This document shows, one piece after another, positions 18,217 to 28,000 of a DNA stretch of 64,000 nt. Positions within the stretch are counted from its first letter, which is position 1; each line of letters opens with the position of its first letter. The stretch lies in assembly GCF_900107835.1 (NCBI RefSeq), contig NZ_FNRG01000015.1:1-64000 (forward strand), given 5' to 3'. The notes below the pieces were generated by a model, which did not search any database, had not been told where the DNA came from, and saw only the letters and a program-made list of their open reading frames with translations. The position numbers and the translations under genes are program-made. Source of the stretch: Oribacterium sp. KHPX15 (lineage in GTDB: Bacteria; Bacillota; Clostridia; Lachnospirales; Lachnospiraceae).

Positions 18217-18475
18217 TTCTGAATGACCTATATCTCCAAAAACAGAATATGAGTCAATGAAGAACCTGATTCTGAATGACCTATATTCCAAAAAACAGAA
18301 TATGAGTCAATGAAGAACCTGATTCTGAATGACCTATATTCCAAAAAACAGAATATGAGTCAATGAAGAACCTGATTCTGAATGACCTATATTCCAAAAA
18401 ACAGAATATGAGTCAATGAAGATCTTGATTCTATATGACCTATATCTCTAAAAACAGATTATAGGTCAAGGAGCG
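18217..18475. repeat. 53-bp tandem repeat array, five copies
   Basis: Copies start at 18217, 18270, 18323, 18376 and 18429, an exact 53-base period. Copies 2-4 are almost identical; copies 1 and 5 are diverged. Each unit holds TGACCTATATTC and GAATATGAGTCA, which pair around an A-rich loop; in copy 5 the arms become TGACCTATA/TATAGGTCA, so pairing is kept while sequence changes. It is about 60% identical without gaps to the array at 1-175. It lies between gltB and the pyrG promoter. Confidence 0.9.
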
Positions 18476-18513
18476 ACCAATTTATAAACCTAAAATAAAT
18501 AGTAAAAACCCTA

Positions 18514-18542
18514 TTTACAAATATATGATTTGATTGTATCAT
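18514..18542 (+). promoter_or_regulatory. Candidate pyrG promoter
   Basis: TTTACA (18514-18519), a 17-base spacer and TATCAT (18537-18542). The predicted start near 18549 lies shortly before the leader attenuator. Confidence 0.45.
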
Positions 18543-18566
18543 CTTCATGTTTTTTAGAGATATCAC

Positions 18567-18628
18567 GAGGTGACAAAGGTGTCACAGGGACTTTAAAAGG
18601 TCCCTGGCCTTTGTCACCTCTTTTTTTT
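18567..18628 (+). terminator. pyrG leader attenuator with ANTAR-type hexaloop
   Basis: GAGGTGACAAAGG (18567-18579) pairs perfectly with CCTTTGTCACCTC (18608-18620), encloses GGGACT-TTAAAA-GGTCCC, and is followed by eight T. The 5' arm can instead form GTGAC-AAAGGT-GTCAC (18570-18585), a perfect 5-bp stem with an A1/G4 six-base loop. The terminator sits only 21 bases before the coding start, so it must be bypassed for expression. Confidence 0.75.
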
Positions 18629-18648
18629 GTATTTTGAAAGGGGACTCT

Positions 18649-20241
18649 ATGATCAAGTACGTTTTTGTAACCGGTGGTGTAGTTTCAGGACTCGGAAAGG
18701 GCATTACTGCAGCTTCCCTTGGAAGGCTTCTTAAGGCAAGGGGCTACAAGGTGACCATGCAGAAATTTGATCCATATATAAACATTGACCCGGGTACCAT
18801 GAACCCCATCCAGCATGGTGAGGTTTTTGTAACTGATGATGGCACCGAGACTGATCTTGATCTCGGTCACTATGAGCGTTTTATCGATGAGTCCCTGGAT
18901 CACCGTTCCAATATCACATCAGGAAAGGTTTACTGGTCTGTTCTTAACAAGGAGCGTCACGGTGAGTATGAAGGCCACACAGTTCAGGTCATACCTCACA
19001 TCACAAACGAGATAAAGTCCGATTTCTACCGCTCAGAGGATCCTTCCGAGGATCGCATTGCCATCATTGAGGTAGGCGGCACAGTGGGAGACATCGAGTC
19101 TCAGCCCTTCCTTGAGGCCATCCGTCAGTTCCAGCATGATATCGGACGTGAAAATGCCATCATGATACATGTGACACTCGTGCCGTACCTTCATGCCTCC
19201 GAGGAGCTTAAGACAAAGCCCACACAGATGAGCGTTCGTGAGCTTCAGCGTCTCGGACTTCAGCCGGATATCCTTGTATGCCGCACCGAGTATCCGATTC
19301 CTCAGGACATAAGAGAGAAGATCGGTATGTTCTGTAACGTGCCATCAAACCACGTGCTTCAGAACACCAATGCAGAATTTATTTACGAGGTTCCTCTTCT
19401 TATGGAGCGTGAGCATCTTGCACAGTCAGTATGCGAATGTCTACACCTCCCATGCCCGGAGCCTGACCTTACTTCCTGGACGGCAATGGTGGAGAATCTC
19501 CGTCATCCGGAAAAGGAAACCGTTATTGCCATCGTCGGAAAGTATACTCAGCTTCACGACGCCTACCTTTCCGTTGCGGAATCACTTAAGCACGGCGCCA
19601 TCGCAAATAATGCAAAGGTAAACATCCGCTGGGTGGATTCCGAAGAGGTTGAAAAGGAGGGAGCAGCCACTTTATTAAAGGGGGTTAACGGCATCCTCAT
19701 CCCGGGCGGGTTCGGTCAGCGCGGAATCGAAGGCATGATTATGTCGGCGCAGTATGCCCGTGAGAATAAGATACCTTATCTCGGAATCTGTTTGGGAATG
19801 CAGATTTCCATCATAGAATTTGCAAGAAATGTTCTCGGCTGGAAGGATGCAGACTCCACGGAATTTAAGCCGGAGACCACACATCCTGTCATCGATCTTA
19901 TGCCAGAACAGAAAACAGTCACAGACCTTGGAGGAACCATGCGTCTCGGAGCCTATCCATGTGAGCTGAGAGAGGGTTCAAAGCCGGAAAGACTTTACGG
20001 AACTACTTCCATAACCGAGCGTCACAGACACAGATATGAAGTTAACAATGATTACAGGGAAGATCTGGAAGCAGCCGGAATGATGCTTGTGGGACAGTCC
20101 CCGGACGGTCATATAGTTGAGATGATCGAGCTTAAGGAGCATCCCTATTTCGTTGCAACACAGGCACACCCCGAATTTAAATCACGACCCAATAAAGCAC
20201 ACCCTCTTTTCAGGGGACTTATTGAGGCTGCATTAAACTAA
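18649..20241 (+). CDS. pyrG: CTP synthase
   Basis: Converts UTP to CTP with glutamine as nitrogen donor. The N-terminal synthetase domain starts [18 protein letters not shown] (P-loop), then [15 protein letters not shown] and [11 protein letters not shown]. The C-terminal class I glutaminase shows [13 protein letters not shown], the nucleophile motif GICLGMQ, and a terminal His-x-Glu (HPEFKSRP). It is 530 residues from the ATG at 18649, chosen for the AAAGGGGA ribosome site; an in-frame TTG at 18634 is less likely. Its leader carries an attenuator like those of the nitrogen genes rather than a C/U-rich Bacillus-type pyrG leader. Confidence 0.96.
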   Translation: MIKYVFVTGGVVSGLGKGITAASLGRLLKARGYKVTMQKFDPYINIDPGTMNPIQHGEVFVTDDGTETDLDLGHYERFIDESLDHRSNITSGKVYWSVLNKERHGEYEGHTVQVIPHITNEIKSDFYRSEDPSEDRIAIIEVGGTVGDIESQPFLEAIRQFQHDIGRENAIMIHVTLVPYLHASEELKTKPTQMSVRELQRLGLQPDILVCRTEYPIPQDIREKIGMFCNVPSNHVLQNTNAEFIYEVPLLMEREHLAQSVCECLHLPCPEPDLTSWTAMVENLRHPEKETVIAIVGKYTQLHDAYLSVAESLKHGAIANNAKVNIRWVDSEEVEKEGAATLLKGVNGILIPGGFGQRGIEGMIMSAQYARENKIPYLGICLGMQISIIEFARNVLGWKDADSTEFKPETTHPVIDLMPEQKTVTDLGGTMRLGAYPCELREGSKPERLYGTTSITERHRHRYEVNNDYREDLEAAGMMLVGQSPDGHIVEMIELKEHPYFVATQAHPEFKSRPNKAHPLFRGLIEAALN

Positions 20242-20318
20242 AGAAATGTGTTGAGGCAGCCTGATAAAATGCAGGTAATCTTTTTGAGAATAACTGGTAT
20301 AGAGAAAATGATATTGTG

Positions 20319-20363
20319 AAAAAAGCGTTTGTTCCTTAAAATGATTGGAACAAACGCTTTTTT
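20319..20363. terminator. Terminator after pyrG
   Basis: AAAAAAGCGTTTGTTCC pairs with GGAACAAACGCTTTTTT around an 11-base loop; the A-run and T-run make it functional in both directions. Confidence 0.85.
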
Positions 20364-20433
20364 ATCGAAGGGCCGCAGAAAAAAGATGACTGCTATTCTG
20401 ACCGGCGGCTCCGGGGCGGGTAAGGGAGACATC

Positions 20434-21765
20434 ATGGCTCAACACAATCTTTCTAAGGGAAACCTTCTTCACAATATGATATGGTTCTCACTGCCTTATC
20501 TTCTGAGTTATTTCCTGCAGACCCTGTACGGGCTTGCAGATCTTTTTATAGCGGGGCAGTTCAACGGATCGGAGGTCATATCCGCCGTGTCCATAGGCTC
20601 ACAGGTCATGCATATGGTGACGGTGATGCTTGTGGGACTCGCCATGGGCTCTACGGTCATGATAGGCCGGTATGTGGGAGCGGAGGATGACAGGAAAGTG
20701 AGCTGTACCATAGGAAATACCGTGACTCTTTTCACGGGAGCTGCATTGATAGTTACGGTGATACTGCTTATGACCATCCATCCCATAGTTTCGGTCCTTT
20801 CTACACCTGTTGAGGCGGTGCCCGGAACCGTTAGTTATCTCACCATCTGCTTCGCCGGGATTCCGTTTATCGTAGCCTACAACATACTGAGCTCCATTTT
20901 CAGAGGCATGGGAGATTCAAAGAGTCCCCTTAGGTTTATCGCCATCGCCTGCTTTGTGAATATAGTTCTTGATCTTATCTTCATGGGACCCATGAGACTG
21001 GGGGCATCCGGTGCGGCCTTCGGTACAGTGCTGGCTCAGGGGGTGAGTGTAGTCATTGCCCTTATGGCCATAGTGAAGAAAAGGCTCTTTGTTGTACATA
21101 AGGCTGATTTCATGCCGGACAGAAAGATCCTTGAAAAGATACTCGGCATCGGTGTTCCCATCGCCTGTCAGGACGGATTTGTTCAGATCGGTTTCCTGGT
21201 CATCACCGTGATCGCCAATCGGAGAGGAGTGGATATATCCGCGGCGGTCGGCATAGTTGAGAAGACCATCAGCTTCCTTTTCCTGGTGCCTTCAAGTATG
21301 CTTTCGACTGTCTCTACCATTGCAGCTCAGTCCATAGGAGCGGGAGACAGAGAAAGGGCACGTCAGACCCTGAAATACGGGGTAATGATGTCTGCCGGTA
21401 TCGGACTCATATTCGCGGTACTTTTTCAGTTCATTTCAGACCCTGTTTTTTCAATGTTTACATCGGATCCTGTGGTACGGGAGCTTTCGGTTCAGTACAT
21501 GCGAACCTATGTACTTGACTGCATCGTGGCGGGAGTACATTTCCCCTTTTCCGGATATTTCAGCGCCTGCAATGCTTCTGTCCTCAGTTTCGTACACAAC
21601 GTGCTGTCTGTGCTTCTGGTGCGTATCCCGGGAGCGTGGCTCGCCACAGAGCTGAGCCCTGATTCACTGTATGCCATGGGACTTGCGGCTCCCGCAGGCT
21701 CGCTTCTCAGCGCTCTGATCTGCATCGGCTTCTATAAATGGTACAGGAAGAAGGGGAGGTTCTGA
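20434..21765 (+). CDS. MATE-family multidrug/metabolite exporter
   Basis: Twelve-helix membrane antiporter with two repeated halves. The sequence opens NLSKGNLLHNMIWFSLPYLL and includes YGLADLFIAGQF, GLAMGSTVMIGRYVGAEDD (about 70-88), GMGDSKSPL and a second-half AAQSIGAGDRERARQ. At 443 residues it has the usual length. The start at 20434 follows GGGAG; an in-frame ATG at 20386 lacks a good ribosome site. The substrate is unknown. It stands alone between terminators. Confidence 0.88.
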   Translation: MAQHNLSKGNLLHNMIWFSLPYLLSYFLQTLYGLADLFIAGQFNGSEVISAVSIGSQVMHMVTVMLVGLAMGSTVMIGRYVGAEDDRKVSCTIGNTVTLFTGAALIVTVILLMTIHPIVSVLSTPVEAVPGTVSYLTICFAGIPFIVAYNILSSIFRGMGDSKSPLRFIAIACFVNIVLDLIFMGPMRLGASGAAFGTVLAQGVSVVIALMAIVKKRLFVVHKADFMPDRKILEKILGIGVPIACQDGFVQIGFLVITVIANRRGVDISAAVGIVEKTISFLFLVPSSMLSTVSTIAAQSIGAGDRERARQTLKYGVMMSAGIGLIFAVLFQFISDPVFSMFTSDPVVRELSVQYMRTYVLDCIVAGVHFPFSGYFSACNASVLSFVHNVLSVLLVRIPGAWLATELSPDSLYAMGLAAPAGSLLSALICIGFYKWYRKKGRF

Positions 21766-21775
21766 AAAAAGAATT

Positions 21776-21807
21776 AAGCGGCAGAACACAGTGCGTTTTG
21801 CCGCTTT
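21776..21807 (+). terminator. Terminator after the MATE gene
   Basis: AAGCGGCA (21776-21783) pairs with TGCCGCTT (21799-21806). The T-run is short. Confidence 0.55.
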
Positions 21808-21847
21808 GTTATGAATGAATGTGCTCTCGTGAAAGGTTCCGGGTTTA

Positions 21848-21880
21848 AGGGCATGATCTTCGGATCATGCCCTTTTCTTT
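21848..21880 (+). terminator. Strong hairpin-T terminator upstream of the sugar ABC genes
   Basis: AAGGGCATGATC pairs with GATCATGCCCTT around a TTCG-type loop and is followed by TTCTTT. It either backs up the previous terminator or acts as a leader attenuator for the permease gene 130 bases downstream; no hexaloop alternative is seen. Confidence 0.7.
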
Positions 21881-22012
21881 ATGATAGAACAATATAAAAT
21901 AATCATTTTTTGTGCGTTATAGTTATTAATAAAACAACCGATAGTATAAAGAAAGTAGAAATCTTATCGGGAGACACAAAATAATCTAACCGATGGAAAG
22001 GCATGGGAGATC

Positions 22013-22948
22013 ATGGCAGCAAATGAATTTAAAGATATAAACCGATATGTAAGCCCGGAAAACAGTTCTTACTCCAAAAGGATGAATGCCATAGTCAGCT
22101 TTATCTATATAGTTCTTGCCGTGTTCATATTTCTTCCTGTACTTCTGGTTATCATTATTTCGTTCTCCTCTGAGGACAGCATAAATGAAATCGGGTACAG
22201 CTTTTTCCCAAAAGGATTATCTCTGAAGGCTTACGGCTACCTCTTTAATTCCGGTGGCTTTCTTGGAAGAGCCTTTCTGAATTCCCTTTTGATAACTGCA
22301 GCCGGTGTTGTTTTCGGCCTTATGCTCATGTGTCCCATAGCTTATGCATTATCCCGAAAAGAGTATAAATTGAGAAGAGGTATCCTTCTTTTTCTTATGA
22401 TTCCAATGCTTTTTTCCGGTGGTCTTGTGTCGTCCTATATGGTGAACACCCAGATTTTTCATTTGAGTAATTCTTATTATGCCCTTATTCTGCCAAATCT
22501 CTGTTCAACCTGGTTCATCATGATACTGAGAAATTACTTTCAGAATGCCATACCGGATTCCCTCATAGAAGCAGCGGAGCTGGACGGAGCCGGCCATTTT
22601 CAGATATTCAGACTCATAGTGGCACCCGTGGCGAAGCCTGTCATCATGACAGTTGCCCTGTTCCAGACCTTCAACTATTGGAACAGCTGGTATCCATCGC
22701 TTTTGTATCTTGACAGTAATCACACAGAGCTTTATCCGCTCCAGTATGTTCTTGTAAATATGGATCGAAGCATTCAGACTCTCGTCAGAGATACCCAGTA
22801 TCTTTCGGGAATGAATGCCTATACTCCGCCTACCATCACCATCAGAATGGTCATGGTAGTGGTGGTTATACTTCCGGTGATGCTGATACTTCCGTTCTTC
22901 CAACAGTTTTTGAAGCGAGGAATGACAGTCGGAGCCATAAAGGGCTGA
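22013..22948 (+). CDS. Carbohydrate ABC transporter permease (LplC/YtcP type)
   Basis: Inner membrane permease with six predicted helices, 311 residues. The EAA loop is readable as SLIEAAELDGAGHFQIFRLIVAPVAKP with the family glycine. The PxITIRMVMVVVVILP helix and the C-terminal FLKRGMTVGAIKG are typical of LplC/YtcP permeases that take up oligosaccharides or complex sugars. It is followed by a binding lipoprotein and a second, LplB-type permease. No ATPase gene is nearby, so a shared MsmX-like ATPase is expected. The start at 22013 is preceded by a weak GGGAG. Confidence 0.9.
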   Translation: MAANEFKDINRYVSPENSSYSKRMNAIVSFIYIVLAVFIFLPVLLVIIISFSSEDSINEIGYSFFPKGLSLKAYGYLFNSGGFLGRAFLNSLLITAAGVVFGLMLMCPIAYALSRKEYKLRRGILLFLMIPMLFSGGLVSSYMVNTQIFHLSNSYYALILPNLCSTWFIMILRNYFQNAIPDSLIEAAELDGAGHFQIFRLIVAPVAKPVIMTVALFQTFNYWNSWYPSLLYLDSNHTELYPLQYVLVNMDRSIQTLVRDTQYLSGMNAYTPPTITIRMVMVVVVILPVMLILPFFQQFLKRGMTVGAIKG

Positions 22949-22957
22949 TATGGACAG

Positions 22958-23070
22958 GCGTGATTTTCATCATTATCAGTGCCGAAAAGCATGGGTTCAT
23001 ATAGGAGCCAATTAGATTGGTATCTGAATGTCAGAAATAAACGGCGAAAAACATGAGCTTAAATAGGAGA
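22958..23070 (+). promoter_or_regulatory. Conserved 5' element, two tandem copies (E', E)
   Basis: Copy E (23015-23070): GATTGGTATCTG-AATGT-CAGAAATA, then CGGCGAAAAACATGAGC and TTAAATAGGAG, whose GGAG serves as the ribosome site of the binding-protein gene. A degenerate copy E' (22958-23009) directly precedes it, with GCCGAAAAGCATGGGTTCATATAGGAG. See the related copies at 4195, 27932, 48206 and 50046. Confidence 0.6.
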
Positions 23071-23075
23071 TTGGT

Positions 23076-24557
23076 ATGCTGCGTAAATTTATAAATAGGA
23101 TAGTGGCTGTATTTTTTGCGATATCGCTTTCTGTTTTTATGCTTACAGGCTGCGAAGCCACAAGAAAAAACGATGACAGCATTGTCCTTCGATGGGTTAC
23201 CTACCAGGCCTCGGATGTTCCTCTCGACATAAAAGAAGTGGTGGAGGCTGCCAATGCCGTGTCGAAGGAGAAGATAGGAGTTACAGTAAATCTTGAATTT
23301 CAGCCCTCAGATAAACTTAATCTGATGATGGCCTCCGGGGAATATTATGACATGGTCTTTACCTCTTCATGGGTAAACCCGTTTGATAAAGGAGCTACAG
23401 CCGGGCTTTATCGTGACGTAACGGATTTAGTGAAGACTGAGACACCTGCACTATATGATTACGTTGATCCCTTCTGGGAAGCCGGAACGGTTAACGGGAG
23501 AATATATGGGATTCCGCTTCTTAAGGATATGGGTGCCGAAGAAATGTTCCGCATAAATTCCGATTATTTTGAAGGAAAGAAGGGGATGGTCATCCCGGAA
23601 AGAATGAATTTTGAGGATATAGAACCCTTCCTTAAGGCTTACAAGGAGGACTTTCCGGGCAGGTATCCCCTGGATATGACCAAGGGCGGGATACCGGGAT
23701 ATATGAATTCTGTGGAGAGGGTAGTCCAGACTCTGGTGGTGCTGCCTTTTGGTGAAGGTCATGAAGCCTCAAATGTGATCCCGTTTTACGAGTGCGATCA
23801 GCTGATGGACAGATTCAGGCTCTTACACAAGTGGTATAAGGCGGGGTACATTCATCCCGATGCCGCAACCATAGAATCAACGACCTCGGATAAATCCATT
23901 CCGGTTCGTTTCGGAGTTGCCTGGAAAGGATATCAGGGATACTCAAATCCCGAGAACTGGGGGTTTAATGTCAAAACCTCAATCTATGAAGGTCCGTTTT
24001 TGTCCCGTTCCAGCGAACAGGGTGCCATGATCAGTATATGTGCAGCCTGTGATGACGAGCATACAAAAGCATGCCTTAAGTATCTTGAACTGCTCAGCAC
24101 AGACAAAAGGTTCAGGGATATACTTGCTTACGGTATAGAAGGCAAGCATTTTGAATATCTGGAAAACGGTACCGTCCTTCGAACCGATACAGGACTCAGC
24201 AGATACAATACCGCCCTTTATCAGACCGGAGCTTCAGCCGCTGCTTCCGTGGAATCTGTCAGCAGGACTTTTCTGGCGGACCCGGATCAGTGGAAGGGCG
24301 TATTTGAGGAATACAAAACAGACGGTATATACAGTGCAATCAATGGCTTTGCCTATGATCAGGCCCGAAAAGAAGATATCATTGCCGCTTTGAATGCAAT
24401 CTACAGTGACTATAAGACAGAGCTCATCACCGGTACAAGCGATCCTGATAAGGTACTTCCGGTGATAAAAAAGCGAATGGAAGAGGCAGGCATGAAGGAA
24501 CTGGTGGAGGATGTAAGGCAGCAGCTTAGGGAGTGGGAAAAACTTAATCATGAATAA
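23076..24557 (+). CDS. Extracellular solute-binding lipoprotein (sugar ABC transporter)
   Basis: Secreted lipoprotein that would capture a carbohydrate and deliver it to the flanking permeases. A basic N-terminus and hydrophobic core lead to the lipobox LTGC (cysteine at residue 26), the acylation site. The 493-residue product has the family 1 binding-protein pattern (MMASGEYYDMVFTSSW, GIPLLKDMGAEEMF, FRDILAYGIEGKHFEY), as in LplA-type proteins that accompany LplB/LplC permeases. AATAGGAG precedes the ATG. Its 3' end overlaps the next permease by 8 bases. Confidence 0.9.
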   Translation: MLRKFINRIVAVFFAISLSVFMLTGCEATRKNDDSIVLRWVTYQASDVPLDIKEVVEAANAVSKEKIGVTVNLEFQPSDKLNLMMASGEYYDMVFTSSWVNPFDKGATAGLYRDVTDLVKTETPALYDYVDPFWEAGTVNGRIYGIPLLKDMGAEEMFRINSDYFEGKKGMVIPERMNFEDIEPFLKAYKEDFPGRYPLDMTKGGIPGYMNSVERVVQTLVVLPFGEGHEASNVIPFYECDQLMDRFRLLHKWYKAGYIHPDAATIESTTSDKSIPVRFGVAWKGYQGYSNPENWGFNVKTSIYEGPFLSRSSEQGAMISICAACDDEHTKACLKYLELLSTDKRFRDILAYGIEGKHFEYLENGTVLRTDTGLSRYNTALYQTGASAAASVESVSRTFLADPDQWKGVFEEYKTDGIYSAINGFAYDQARKEDIIAALNAIYSDYKTELITGTSDPDKVLPVIKKRMEEAGMKELVEDVRQQLREWEKLNHE

Positions 24558-25503
24558 AGCTTCTGTAAAGAAAGAAATAGGCTACTCAAAAAAGAAGAAT
24601 CGTGCCCTGACGCTTATGGCGCTTCCGGCCATAATATGGTTCATCTGCTTTTGCTATATTCCCCTGTTCGGAATATGCTTTGCGTTTAAAAGATTTACGC
24701 CTGTCCCCGGGGAATCACTTTATAAAAATCTGTTTGTGAACAGCAAGTGGGTGGGATTTGAAAATTTTTCATTTCTGCTCCGGTCTTCGGACATGCCCGG
24801 GATAATGTTTAACACTCTTTTCTATAACACTATCTTTATCATACTTGGCATAGTTATACCTGTTTTTCTGGCTGTTTTTCTTACTGAATTACATAGCGAA
24901 AAACTAAAGGGCACCATTCAGATGGTTATGGTTCTTCCGTACTTTCTGTCCTGGGTCATAGTAGGGTATCTGGTATATGCTTTTCTTGCCACAGATGAAG
25001 GAACTGTCAATCATATCCTCGGCTTTTTCGGCAAAACGGCTGTCCAGTGGTATCAGACTCCAAAGTGCTGGAGATTGTTTCTGATTATTCTCGGAGTATG
25101 GAAGTCTGCAGGCTACAGCATGATCATTTATCTCTGTGCCATTACTTCCATCGACAGGACCCTGTATGAGAGTGCGGATCTTGACGGAGCCACCTTTATG
25201 CAAAAGGTGCACTATATCACTTTACCGCATCTCACTCCGACCATATGTACTATCTTTATATTGAGTGTCGGGAATATACTTAATTCGGATTTTGGACTTT
25301 TCTATCAGGTGCCCATGGACTCCGGCTCCCTGCAGGGAGTCACACAGACCCTGGACGTATATGTCTATAAGGCTCTCATGCAGCAGGCAAACTTCAGCTT
25401 TTCCGCAGCAGCATCGTTTTTACAGAGCCTGGTAGGTTTTGTACTCCTGATGGTGACCAATAACATCATCGCTGCCATAGACAGGGACAGCAGTCTGATG
25501 TAA
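24550..25503 (+). CDS. Carbohydrate ABC transporter permease (LplB type)
   Basis: Second membrane subunit of the sugar importer, 317 residues, six helices. It starts with a basic cytoplasmic segment and ALTLMALPAIIWFICFCYIP. The EAA loop is YESADLDGATFMQKVHYITLPHL. It overlaps the binding-protein gene by 8 bases, indicating translational coupling. The order permease C, binding protein, permease B is less usual than B, C, binding protein. Confidence 0.9.
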   Translation: MNKASVKKEIGYSKKKNRALTLMALPAIIWFICFCYIPLFGICFAFKRFTPVPGESLYKNLFVNSKWVGFENFSFLLRSSDMPGIMFNTLFYNTIFIILGIVIPVFLAVFLTELHSEKLKGTIQMVMVLPYFLSWVIVGYLVYAFLATDEGTVNHILGFFGKTAVQWYQTPKCWRLFLIILGVWKSAGYSMIIYLCAITSIDRTLYESADLDGATFMQKVHYITLPHLTPTICTIFILSVGNILNSDFGLFYQVPMDSGSLQGVTQTLDVYVYKALMQQANFSFSAAASFLQSLVGFVLLMVTNNIIAAIDRDSSLM

Positions 25504-25521
25504 CCAGGATTCAGTCAGGAT

Positions 25522-25558
25522 AGAGCCGGAGGGCATCCAATGGATGCCCTCCGGCTCT
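25522..25558 (+). terminator. Perfect 17-bp inverted repeat ending the ABC operon
   Basis: AGAGCCGGAGGGCATCC and its exact complement flank AAT. There is little T-run (TGTCCC), so it may act as a terminator or as a 3' stabilising hairpin. Confidence 0.7.
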
Positions 25559-25601
25559 GTCCCTTCACTGAATGTGAAATAAATGTGAAATCTGTAAATT
25601 G

Positions 25602-25644
25602 TTAGCACTCGATGCTTGACGTTGCTAATAATGCGTTTTATAAT
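25602..25644 (+). promoter_or_regulatory. groESL promoter with half-degenerate CIRCE operator
   Basis: TTAGCACTC (25602-25610), nine bases, then CGTTGCTAA (25620-25628). This is the HrcA CIRCE operator with a perfect left arm and two mismatches in the right arm. The promoter TTGACG (25616-25621), 17 bases, TATAAT (25639-25644) overlaps it, so HrcA binding would block initiation. Confidence 0.8.
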
Positions 25645-25775
25645 ACGATTTGTTGCTAGAGAAAAAGTCTTTTTAGACATAAAAACAGAAATCCGGTTAG
25701 CTTTGATGTGGATTTTTGTAAAAATCTTATATCCCGTTCTAGCCGGACAAGTTAATAAATTAGGAGGTCAATCAA

Positions 25776-26066
25776 ATGAAGTTAGTTCCATTATTTGACA
25801 GAGTAGTTCTTGAGAAAGAAAAGATGGAAGAGACCACAGCAAGCGGTATCGTTCTTCCCGGACAGAATGACAAGGAGAAGCCAGGTCAGGCAGTTGTTGT
25901 TGCAGTAGGTCCCGGCGGAGTTGTTGACGGAAAAGAGATCACAATGCAGGTTAAGGTTGGCGATCACGTTCTTTTCTCAAAGTATGCGGGTTCAGAGGTT
26001 GAGATCGACGGAACCAAGTACACAGTTGTTAAGCAGAACGACATTCTTGCAGTTGTAGAGAAGTAA
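25776..26066 (+). CDS. groES: Co-chaperonin GroES
   Basis: Heptameric lid of the GroEL chaperonin. The 96-residue protein begins MKLVPLFDRVVLEKEKMEE. It has the mobile-loop region TTASGIVLPGQNDKEKP and a C-terminal VKQNDILAVVE, full length for the family. TTAGGAGGT is a strong ribosome site. It is first in the groES-groEL operon under the CIRCE-containing promoter. Confidence 0.97.
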   Translation: MKLVPLFDRVVLEKEKMEETTASGIVLPGQNDKEKPGQAVVVAVGPGGVVDGKEITMQVKVGDHVLFSKYAGSEVEIDGTKYTVVKQNDILAVVEK

Positions 26067-26076
26067 GATTACTGTG

Positions 26077-26094
26077 AGGCAAAAGCATTTGCCT
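26077..26094 (+). other. Hairpin between groES and groEL
   Basis: AGGCAAA-AGCA-TTTGCCT, a perfect 7-bp stem without a T-run. It may stabilise or process the bicistronic message. Confidence 0.4.
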
Positions 26095-26131
26095 GAGTTA
26101 TCGAAGGATTAATACAGATTTACCGCTGTGA

Positions 26132-27796
<1,665 letters not shown>

Positions 27797-27883
27797 TATA
27801 AGTGAAAGCCTGAACTTTCAAACTTATTGAATCGAAGAAGGATATTCTTTGAATTGCACCATTAGTGTAAATTTCGTATAATT

Positions 27884-27920
27884 AAGCTCGAACTGTGTTA
27901 AAGCAGTTCGGGCTTTTTTT
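27884..27920 (+). terminator. groEL terminator
   Basis: AAGCTCGAACTG and CAGTTCGGGCTT pair around a short loop, followed by seven T. Confidence 0.88.
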
Positions 27921-27931
27921 AGGGTAAAACA

Positions 27932-27990
27932 GATTGACATCTGTATATCGGAAATAAGCAGCGAAAATCTGTGTTTATAAATGAGAGGAG
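27932..27990 (+). promoter_or_regulatory. Conserved 5' element, copy B
   Basis: GATTGACATCTG-TATAT-CGGAAATAAG, then CAGCGAAAATCTGTG and TTTATAAATGAGAGGAG. The terminal GAGAGGAG is the ribosome site of the next gene. It aligns closely with copy A ahead of the gntP-type gene. Confidence 0.6.
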
Positions 27991-28000
27991 CGGTAATTAT

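Noticed and set aside
1-18475. The 53-bp arrays as CRISPR
   Set aside because: The repeats are contiguous with no unique spacers and no cas genes are nearby.
20386-20433. N-terminal extension of the MATE protein with a P-loop-like GGSGAGKG
   Set aside because: It lies upstream of the better ribosome site at 20434 and is not part of MATE proteins; probably non-coding.
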